NCBI GenBank assembly: GCA_035452965.1
Contig: DAOTCE010000009.1
Span: 86,501-150,500 of the forward strand
Length of the DNA stretch: 64,000 nt
Reading direction: 5' to 3'
Source of the DNA: Candidatus Paceibacterota bacterium
GTDB lineage: Bacteria > Verrucomicrobiota > Verrucomicrobiia > Limisphaerales > UBA8199
Position numbers and translations under genes: made by a program
Shown: positions 8,179-16,200 of the stretch, in pieces
How positions within the stretch are numbered: the stretch's first letter is position 1
Layout of the letters: each line of letters opens with the position of its first letter
Notes under the pieces: model-generated
Database searches by the model: none
The model's input: only the letters and a program-made list of their open reading frames with translations
Told to the model about the DNA's origin: nothing

Positions 8179-9154
8179 CATACTCCTGCTGTCCGCAACG
8201 CTCGCGCTTGCCGAACCGCCCGAAGCCATCCAGCGCGTCACGCTCGACGAACGCGTGGTTATCACCGTGCCGGTCGCAACGAACCGGGTCACCACCATCA
8301 GCCTGCCCGGACCGATTTCAGCGATTGACGCAGTGGGCGTGACTGCCGACGGCAAGACGCCAGGGCAATTCCAACTGGCGCACACCAAAGGCTCATCGTT
8401 CCTGTCCGTCCGCGCGCTGGCACGGAAGGCGGCGACGAATCTGAACCTCCGTTGGAACAAGCGCACCTATGTCTTCGAGTTGGTGGAGAGCGATACACCC
8501 GTGCTGGCGCTGAACCTCGAAGACCGGGCTGCCACCGCCCAGAATGTCCAACCTGCGCCGCAGGTCACCCCGACGCGCCTGCTGGCGTTGCTCGACAAAG
8601 CCAAGGCGTTCCCGTTGCTGAAGAAACAGCAACCGGACGCCGTGGCCGGCGCGGAGGCCAGGACGTTTGCCGACAAGCCGCTCGTCACGGATTTCAACGA
8701 CTACGAGATCCGCATCGAGGAGGTGTTCCGCTTCAACCCCGAGGACACGCTCGTCTTTCATGTCACGCTGCGAAACAGGTCCGATCAGGAGATTCGCTAC
8801 CTGCCGGAGAGCTTCTGTGTGCGTGCTGGCAGCCGACTCTATTTCCAGTCCATCAGCGATGCGCCCGGAGTGTTGCCTGCATGTGCCGCGAGCACGGTCT
8901 ATTTCGCCATCAGTGGCACGCCGGACGGCGGGCGGAACGAACTCTCGCTCAAGAACGACTTCACGGTGCTCGTAACGCGCACTTCGCCACTTCCGACGCC
9001 GCCAAGGCCATCGGTCGCGATGACCCCGGAGGCGGAAGCAGTTGCACGTGATGCGTTGCATCGCGCCATAAACGATCTGGAGAAGGCTGCCGCAGAGTCG
9101 AATTCGTCTTCCACGAACCTGCCCGCAAACAACCAAAACCCTTCCACCCCATGA
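8162..9154 (+). CDS. VirB9/TrbG-like outer-core protein
   Basis: 330 residues with a signal peptide (MKSPISILLLSATLALAEPP). The N-terminal domain is beta rich (ERVVITVPVATNRVTTISLP, and RWNKRTYVFELV around residue 105, reminiscent of the VirB9 N-domain). The C-terminal domain contains FRFNPEDTLVFHVTLRNRSD and ends in a Pro/Ser-rich tail. VirB9 forms the periplasmic outer ring of the T4SS core complex. Position immediately before a VirB10-like gene, with a 4-base ATGA overlap, is the strongest support; sequence similarity to textbook VirB9 is low. Confidence 0.6.
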   Translation: MKSPISILLLSATLALAEPPEAIQRVTLDERVVITVPVATNRVTTISLPGPISAIDAVGVTADGKTPGQFQLAHTKGSSFLSVRALARKAATNLNLRWNKRTYVFELVESDTPVLALNLEDRAATAQNVQPAPQVTPTRLLALLDKAKAFPLLKKQQPDAVAGAEARTFADKPLVTDFNDYEIRIEEVFRFNPEDTLVFHVTLRNRSDQEIRYLPESFCVRAGSRLYFQSISDAPGVLPACAASTVYFAISGTPDGGRNELSLKNDFTVLVTRTSPLPTPPRPSVAMTPEAEAVARDALHRAINDLEKAAAESNSSSTNLPANNQNPSTP

Positions 9155-10275
9155 AACCGCGCGACTTTCTCAACTTCTTCAAGACCGGCAGCGGCAAGCT
9201 GGTCCTGTTTGCCGTGATCTTCGGCGGCGGCCTGCTCGTGTTCAGTGTGCTACGCAGCCGATCCGGTTCTGGCGATGCCGATGTTCGCGTCACTGGACTG
9301 ACGACGAATGCCACTGACCACCCGCAGGTGGTGCAGACCATTCAGCGACCCATGCAGCCGTTTCATCCGCCGACGCCCAAGCCCGAGCCGCTTCCTTTAC
9401 CTGGCAAGACCAATGAACCGCCGAAGGTGATTGTCGAGAGACCCAAGCCTGAGCCGCCAGCACCGCAGCTCCCGCCGATCAGCCTCTTCGGAGATGCCGC
9501 CGCCGGTGTTCCTGAACCGAAAGCACTCGGCGAGATTTACGCGCCCTATGGCCGTCTGATCCCGTGCGAGACCGTCATCACGGTGGACTCAGCCTCGATC
9601 CAGACACCCATCGTTGGCCTCGTCACCGAGAACATCTATCACGCGGGCAGACTGGTGATTCCCGCCGGCACGGAAGTCCACGGCACGGCGCAAACCGACC
9701 GCCACCGTGAGCGCATAGCCAGCGGGAACAGTTGGACGTTGGTCTGGCAGGGGGGAGAGGAACTTCGCTTGAAGGGCGTCGCACTCGACCGTGAGTTCTC
9801 CGGCGACCAGGAAGGCTGGGGCATCACCGACGGCAGCGCGGGTCTGCGCGGACGCCTGATCAAATCCGACAACCTGGCGGAGATCAAACTGTTCGCCGCC
9901 ACGTTCCTCTCCGGCGCGGCGAGTGCTTTGACCGAGAAGGAGCAGACCATCTTCGGTTCGGTGGACAGCCGCTCGCTGAACAACGCCCCGTTCAAAGGCG
10001 CGGAGAAGGTTCTCTCGGTTTACGCGCAACGCATCTACGAAGCGATTCAACGCGACGGCTTCTACGTTCGCGTGGCGAGCGGCAAGCAGTTCTACATCTA
10101 CGTCGTCCAAACAATTGACCGTAGCGATGCCGTGATTGGCGGCACGTTGAAGCCGTTCGCCGAGGAGGGGAATACCAACGTGCCCGCGCTTCTGTCACCA
10201 GCGGCATTCGGTGTAGCAGCCACACCCACCCCGAACGCAGTTCAGCCAAACTCAACCCCATTGTATCAGCCATGA
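9151..10275 (+). CDS. VirB10/TrbI-like T4SS core protein
   Basis: 374 residues with a cytoplasmic N-terminus, one membrane segment (LVLFAVIFGGGLLVFSVL, residues 16-34), a long Pro-rich periplasmic linker (residues 65-115) and a C-terminal beta-barrel domain. The barrel domain shows the VirB10 hallmarks TPIVGLVTENIYHAGRLVIP, AGTEVHGTAQTDR and a later GAASALTEKEQTIFG region in place of the antenna. VirB10 spans both membranes and senses ATP use by VirB4/VirD4. It overlaps both neighbours by 4 bases (ATGA), consistent with coupled translation. Confidence 0.82.
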   Translation: MKPRDFLNFFKTGSGKLVLFAVIFGGGLLVFSVLRSRSGSGDADVRVTGLTTNATDHPQVVQTIQRPMQPFHPPTPKPEPLPLPGKTNEPPKVIVERPKPEPPAPQLPPISLFGDAAAGVPEPKALGEIYAPYGRLIPCETVITVDSASIQTPIVGLVTENIYHAGRLVIPAGTEVHGTAQTDRHRERIASGNSWTLVWQGGEELRLKGVALDREFSGDQEGWGITDGSAGLRGRLIKSDNLAEIKLFAATFLSGAASALTEKEQTIFGSVDSRSLNNAPFKGAEKVLSVYAQRIYEAIQRDGFYVRVASGKQFYIYVVQTIDRSDAVIGGTLKPFAEEGNTNVPALLSPAAFGVAATPTPNAVQPNSTPLYQP

Positions 10276-10859
10276 AATACCTCGCCCTGATTCCGCTCGT
10301 GCTCGTCGCCTCGTGCGCCTCGCGCCCGCAGGTTGTCCTCCGTCCCACGCCGCCGCCACCGGTCGAGCCGGTCGAGTCGGTTCGCTACGGGGAAGTCGTC
10401 CGTGCCTACCACGTTGGCCGCTACGTTGATCCGAATCACCCGGAGACGATGCACGAGCAGCACCCGGTGTATCGCATCGAAGTCTCCGCGCGGTGGAATC
10501 TCCACCCCGGGCCGCTCAACACCGCCAACCTGTTGAATCCCCCGCCAGATGCCGCGTTCGCGCCGCCACCCACGAACGATGTCCTGGTCGCCGAGATGAA
10601 CCGGCAGCGGGAGACGACCGCTTGGGTGATGCTTGAAGCCGCGAAGCTCGCGCAGTCCTATGGCGAATTGCAGACCGTCCTGGGCGAAATGAAAGACGTC
10701 GCCCGCAACAACGCACTCCTGAGCGTCCGCCTCGCCACCAACGAACAGCGCCTCGTCGAGTTCGACCGCGAACTCCAGAAGCTGTCCGTATTGCCGTCGG
10801 CGCCGACGAACGAAGTGCCCGCGTTCACACCCGACCTGCCCACGCAGCCCAAGCCTTGA
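10272..10859 (+). CDS. Proline-rich lipoprotein, possible VirB7 equivalent
   Basis: 195 residues with a lipoprotein signal (LVLVASC lipobox, Cys about residue 15), a Pro-rich segment (RPTPPPPVEPVESV) and a helical C-terminal half with coiled-coil tendency ending in a Pro-rich tail. It is translationally coupled to the VirB10-like gene. In canonical T4SS the lipoprotein VirB7 binds VirB9 in the outer ring; this protein is larger than VirB7 but is in the right place for the role. No family recognised. Confidence 0.7.
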   Translation: MKYLALIPLVLVASCASRPQVVLRPTPPPPVEPVESVRYGEVVRAYHVGRYVDPNHPETMHEQHPVYRIEVSARWNLHPGPLNTANLLNPPPDAAFAPPPTNDVLVAEMNRQRETTAWVMLEAAKLAQSYGELQTVLGEMKDVARNNALLSVRLATNEQRLVEFDRELQKLSVLPSAPTNEVPAFTPDLPTQPKP

Positions 10860-10949
10860 AGACACTTTGCTGGCGTGAGGCGATCAAATCTCCTTTCGCT
10901 GGCGAACACGGCAGATGCCGCGCTAACCAACAACAAAACACGAATCGTT

Positions 10950-11363
10950 ATGAGCAAACCGAGACCCTCAGCGCCACCGAGCGCCGGCGGCAATGCCGCC
11001 CCGACCGACCAGCCCACTTTCCGGAGCAATCCCGAGGTGGATGCGAAGATTGATGCCTACATCAAAGAGAACCCCAAGTATTGGGCCTACGTCCAGGCGA
11101 TGCCCCGCGAGCGGCTCGAACGCACCGTCGTCCTCAACGAGGTGCGCGAACTCGACCGCCAACAACGCATCCGTGAAGGCGTCTTGAAACAGATCAACCG
11201 CAACCCGGAGATGAAGCGCGCCTACGACCTCCTGGTCAAGGACCTGCCCGAGGACCAAAAGGAAAGCGTCATCGCGCAAATCGCCCGCCAGGCCCGGAGG
11301 GCAGTGGCCCGTTCTCAGGGGCAGCAGGTGCAGCAGAACCGCGGCGAAGCGGTCACGGTCTGA
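10950..11363 (+). CDS. Hypothetical ICE protein, helical
   Basis: 137 residues starting at ATG 10950 (MSKPRPSAPPSAGG). A Pro/Gly-rich start is followed by a wholly helical, highly charged region (DAKIDAYIKENPKYWAYVQ then ERLERTVVLNEVRELDRQQR) and a Gln-rich end. It has no signal peptide or membrane segment, so probably cytoplasmic. An in-frame upstream ATG at 10875 would add 25 residues with no known counterpart. It lies in the T4SS operon after the lipoprotein. Function unknown. Confidence 0.65.
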   Translation: MSKPRPSAPPSAGGNAAPTDQPTFRSNPEVDAKIDAYIKENPKYWAYVQAMPRERLERTVVLNEVRELDRQQRIREGVLKQINRNPEMKRAYDLLVKDLPEDQKESVIAQIARQARRAVARSQGQQVQQNRGEAVTV

Positions 11364-11504
11364 CAGACGCCACGCCCCGGTCTGACACTCTGGCGACGGA
11401 GTGTTGGCCGGGGCGAAATGGGGACAGATTTTCGTCGTGGACAACGAACACGGCTTGCGGTTTCCGCGTCAAACATGCATGATCGAAGCAGTTGGAAAGC
11501 TTGT

Positions 11505-11750
11505 ATGGAACATCCAGTCCTATACCTGGCACGTGTGACGAAGTTTCTCGATGGCATCATTGAGGAGCACGGCCACTACCTGTTCATGGGCTTTGCGTTT
11601 TTCTGCATTGCATTTCTCGTTTGGATGCTCACCCGCCGCCGCACGCGCCCGGTGCATGACATTTCCGTGGTGATTCTCCCGCTCGGCCACGCGCCCAGGC
11701 GTGAGCATGAACCCGAGCCCGTTTTGTTCCGGGAAACGTCCGATTTCTGA
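11505..11750 (+). CDS. Small single-pass membrane protein
   Basis: 81 residues from ATG 11505, preceded by GGAAAG. One membrane segment (LFMGFAFFCIAFLVWML, residues about 28-46) is followed by a basic RRRTRP stop-transfer patch, so the C-terminus is likely cytoplasmic. In-frame ATGs at 11418 and 11475 are possible alternative starts. It closes the plus-strand T4SS run. No homologue is recognised. Confidence 0.5.
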   Translation: MEHPVLYLARVTKFLDGIIEEHGHYLFMGFAFFCIAFLVWMLTRRRTRPVHDISVVILPLGHAPRREHEPEPVLFRETSDF

Positions 11751-11787
11751 TGCGGTTGGCAGCCGGCTGCGAAGCCTTGCGGAGAGG

Positions 11788-12555
11788 TCAGACCTTGCCG
11801 TTAACCTTGTGCTCCAGAAGAAGTTCCACCTTGATCTTGTCCACGAAGTCCAAGGTGTGAGGGCGGGCGGGCAACCCCTTCATGTCAAACTGCCCGACCA
11901 CGAACAAGGGTGTGTTAACCCATTCAGCATAACGAGTTCGGACGATTCGATTCCAAATCAGCGTTTCCCAGCCACCCATGCCAAAGCAGGCCAGCAGCCC
12001 GCAGCCATAAACAGGAATCGAAGGGGTTCGCAGGAAGAAGCCTATCGCGATCTCGGAATCCTCCGGTGTCCTCTTGTTGCGAAACTCGTCCAGCCGCTTG
12101 TAGGACTTCAATCGGGCGCTCTTGTGCTGGTAGAAAGTTAGGTCGGCCTTCTCCACTTTCTCACCAACCGCCTGCGTCAGTTCGACGTGAGAACGCGCGC
12201 AGACGGCCAGGTATTTCCGGAACTCAGCGAAGACTTGCTGCTCCAGGTGCGTGTAGCTCTCGTCCATGTGCTTCTTGTCGCCGTGACGCCTGTCGTCAAG
12301 CGGCGGTCGGGTGGTCAGGACGAGGAGATCGTCGGACTTGATGAAGCTGAAATGCTCGTGGCCGAGCTTCTTGTCCTTCTTCGGATCGAATGGTGAATTG
12401 AAGAGGATGTGGCCGTATTCGCAGCCGAGTTTGGCCAGGGGAGCGGTGACCTCGCTGAACGCCGCGCCATCGCGAATCTTCGATGGCTTCGCGACTTCTC
12501 CGGCGCGCAGCGGCATCGAATACGCGAAACGATGATACAGGGTCGGCGCTTTCAC
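11788..12555 (-). CDS. Hypothetical protein, function unknown
   Basis: 255 residues on the strand opposite to the T4SS genes, with no signal peptide and one modestly hydrophobic patch (IPVYGCGLLACFGMGGW) around residue 185. The central part is charged and helical (TLDDRRHGDKKHMDESY). No catalytic motif or family was recognised. Composition looks like that of a real protein and there is no competing frame. It may be a separate cargo or an entry-exclusion or defence gene, but that is only a guess from position. Confidence 0.55.
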   Translation of the reverse strand: MKAPTLYHRFAYSMPLRAGEVAKPSKIRDGAAFSEVTAPLAKLGCEYGHILFNSPFDPKKDKKLGHEHFSFIKSDDLLVLTTRPPLDDRRHGDKKHMDESYTHLEQQVFAEFRKYLAVCARSHVELTQAVGEKVEKADLTFYQHKSARLKSYKRLDEFRNKRTPEDSEIAIGFFLRTPSIPVYGCGLLACFGMGGWETLIWNRIVRTRYAEWVNTPLFVVGQFDMKGLPARPHTLDFVDKIKVELLLEHKVNGKV

Positions 12556-13006
12556 AATTTCGTTGCCAGAATGTTACAGGAAGCGGCGGAAGAAGGAAAG
12601 CGAACGATTTCGCAAAATCAGACGCAAATTCAATTTCGATCTGAAATGCGCTTTCGCGGCATCGCGAGCTTTCTGCGGATAGTGCGATTTCAGTGGAGAG
12701 AAAGTTTCGTATCAGACCGCACCCGCGCTCCGTTCGTTTATGCTTCGCGCACAATCCATGAAAATGCCCATCCTCCAGAGCAAGTCTCCGTCACCCCGCC
12801 GACCAGGCGGCCATGTTGTTGCGCGATTCGCAGCTTCGTTTCATCGAACTCGCGGCGTTCTTCGCGTCACCACGCAGGTCTCGCAGTCCCTCACGTGGCC
12901 TTAGCGCCGCGTATCGTCACCCCGAACACGAAGCACCCACCACGCATTTTGTGTCGGAGCTACACCCGGAAGGAAGTTGAAAAGCCTATGACAAGAGACA
13001 CTGCGT
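12556..13006. other. Gap upstream of the XRE regulator
   Basis: About 450 bases without a supportable gene. A 54-codon plus frame from ATG 12739 exists but looks like chance coding. The 5' ends of both the minus-strand orphan gene and the plus-strand regulator lie here, so promoters are expected; none could be pinned down. Confidence 0.3.
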
Positions 13007-13237
13007 ATGAACCGCGACGCAAATCTTATCGGGCGCAAAGTCGCCAAGCTCCGCTTCCAGCGCGAATGGACTCAGGACACCTTCGTTGCCAGGTTGCAGG
13101 TCCGGTTTTCCGATCTGCGAATCACCCGCGACATCCTCGCGAACATCGAGACGAAACGCTGCGTTGCCACCGACAAGCACGTCTATGCCTTTGCTCTGGT
13201 CCTCGGAGTCGAAGTCGGCGAACTGTTCCGGCCATGA
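13007..13237 (+). CDS. XRE-family helix-turn-helix regulator
   Basis: 76 residues forming essentially one HTH_3/XRE domain: LIGRKVAKLRFQREWTQDTF is helices 1-2, the recognition region is around LRITRDILANIETKR, and the end VLGVEVGELF is the usual closing helix of this family. Such short repressors control mobile-element gene switches. It is the first gene before the methylase-helicase and may control that transcript. No strong ribosome site was seen before ATG 13007. Confidence 0.78.
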   Translation: MNRDANLIGRKVAKLRFQREWTQDTFVARLQVRFSDLRITRDILANIETKRCVATDKHVYAFALVLGVEVGELFRP

Positions 13238-13270
13238 ACCGCCATGCCAGCCCCAACCTGAAAGAACTGC

Positions 13271-16200
13271 ATGGCAATCCGGCGAAATCATGTAGAATCC
13301 GACCAGCAGCTTGACCTTTTCAGCACGCCCAGGCCGCCCCGTGAAACTGTTGACCCAATACGGCCGAATGGCCGAGAAGCACTGGCGCGAACACCGCCCG
13401 AAGATGGTCCGCGAAATGGAGCGGAAAGGCATTCTGCATCAATTGCTTCTGGAAGCGGAGGACAAGACGAAGGACGAAATGGCCACCCTTCGCATCCAGT
13501 TGATGCAGCAGGGAGCAACGGCGCAACAGGCTCAGATTCAAGCGTGGGAGATGGTGCGGGAGAAATATATCCTGCTCCCGCCGGAAGACTGAGCAGACCG
13601 ATCCGTCGCTCGGCGCCGGAAGTTCGCAACGAGAGCAACTACCGTATTTCTGACTCGGACAGGATCGGGGAAGGGCCGCCCCGGCAGAAATTCCGGCAGA
13701 ACATCGAAGCCATCCAAACTCTGCGGAAGGTGGAGGCCGAGGGCCGCCCCGCGACACCCGAGGAGAAGACAGCGCTCGTGCGTTACGTGGGCTGGGGTGC
13801 CATGCCGCAAGTCTTTGACCCGCGCAATTATGAATGGCGGTCGGCGCGCGCCGAGGTGGAACAACTGCTGACCCCGGAGGAACTGGAAGCGGCCCGCGCC
13901 AGCACACTCAACGCCCACTACACCTCGCCGACCGTGGTGCGCGCCATGTATCGCGCCCTGGAGCAGTTCGGATTCGAGCGGGGACGAATTCTGGAACCGG
14001 CGTGCGGTATTGGGCATTTCATCGGGCTGATGCCGGAGGCGATGCACCGGCATTCGACCATCACCGGCGTCGAAATTGACCCTATCACCGCGCGCATTGC
14101 CAAGGCGCTCTACCCGGATGCCGATGTTCGCACCCAGGGATTCGAGAATGCCAAACTCGCCGATGGGTTCTTCGACGTGGCGATTTCCAATGTGCCGTTT
14201 GGGGATTATCCCGTCCACGATCCGAGCCTGAATGCCTACCGGTTCCCAATCCACGACTACTTCTTCGCCAAGGCCCTGGAGAAGGTCCGTCCCGGCGGTC
14301 TGATCATGTTCATCACTTCCCGCGGAACGATGGACAAGCTCGACTCCACGCTCCGCGAGTATCTGGCCCCGAAGGCGGAGTTGCTTGGTGCCATTCGTTT
14401 GCCGAACACAGCCTTCAAACAGAACGCTGGCACGGAGGTGACGACAGACATCCTCATGCTTCGCAAGTTGCATCCCGGCGAGACTCCTCGTGGACCGGCC
14501 TGGCGCGAAGTGCAGGAATTCACCAATCACAATTGGGAGAAAATCCCCATCAATGAGTATTTCGTAGAGCGTCCCCACTTGATGCTCGGCCATCTTCAGT
14601 TGACCGGCCGAATGTATCGGGACAATGAGCCGACGTTGGAACCTGACGGCAGGGTTCTTGGCGACGCGCTCGGTGCAGCAGTTCCGGAGCTACCTGCTGG
14701 CATCTATCGCGCGCAACGGGTCGAATTGATGGAATCTGCCCCGGAGCAGACCATTCCTGCACCGGATGTCGTCAAACCCAACGCGTTCTGTATTCACGAT
14801 GGGATTGTCTGCATCCGCGAGGAAAACGTCCTGCGTCCGCTGAATGACTTGCCGTCGGAGACCCGCTCCCGGATTCGCGGCATGATCCAGGTGCGTGATG
14901 CCGTGCGCGACTGCCTGCGCGCCCAGGTGGACGGCAGCCCGGAAGAACGCGTCGTCGAAACGCGCCAGCAACTCAACATCGCTTACGACCGGTTCGCCGC
15001 CCGGTTTGGCCCGCTGAATCTCCGGGCCAACCAGCGCGCGTTCGATGGCGATCCGGATTTGCCGCTGCTGCTCTCGCTGGAGAACTACAACGACGAAACG
15101 AAGCGGGCGACGAAGGCGACCATCTTCACAGAACGGACGATTCACCACCGGCAGCCGGTGGAATCCGTCGACACGCCCAAGGAAGCGTTGCTCGTAAGCT
15201 TGAATGAGTGCGGTGGCGTTGACCTCGACCGCATGGCGGGATTGCTGAACAAGCCAGTCGAAGAATTCCTCCCCGACTTGAAAGGGTTGATCTTCCGCAA
15301 TCCACAGACGAACGAATGGGAGACTGACGACCAATATCTGTCCGGCAACGTGCGGGAAAAGCTGACGGTCGCGGACGCCGCCGCGCTGACTGATCCGCGC
15401 TTCGCCGAGAATGTCGAGGCGTTGAAATCGGTGCAGCCAGCAGACTTGGCGGCGACCGAGATTGACGTGCGGCTCGGTTCGGCCTGGCTTCCGCCCGGCG
15501 ACGTGAAGGATTTCACCAACCAGCTTCTGAACATTCCGTCCGGCGTCGAGGTCGGCCACGTCCACGCGCTGGGCACATGGCACATCAACGCGAATTGGGA
15601 AGCCAAGGGTGCGACGGCCAACACGACGGATTGGGGCACGGACCGATACACGGCCATCGAACTCATCGAAGATGCGCTCAATCTCAAGACGCCCACGGTC
15701 TATGACACGGTTGACGACAAACCGGTGGTCAACGCGCAGGCAACCGAAGCCGCACGCGAAAAGCAGGAGCGCATCAAAGAGCGGTTCAAGGAGTGGGTGT
15801 GGTCGGATGACGCCCGTCGTGAACGGCTCTGCCGCCTCTACAATGACACGTTCAACCACACGCGTGTCCGCACTTTCAACGGCGACCACCTGACGTTGCC
15901 CGGCGCGAGCGGGGCGATCCAGTTGCACGGACACCAGAAGGCCGGGGTATGGCGCATTCTGCAAACGCCCAACACGCTGTTGGCGCATGTTGTCGGCGCG
16001 GGCAAGACGTTCACCATGGTCGCTGCGGCGATGGAGTTGAAACGGCTCGGCCTCGCTCGCAAGCCGATGTTCTCCGTTCCGAACCACATGCTCGGTCAGT
16101 TTTCGACCGAATTGCTGACGCTGTATCCCGGCGCGAACATCCTGGTCGCGGGCAAGGAGGATTTCGAGTCGCAGAACCGCAAGAAGTTGTTCAGCCGCAT

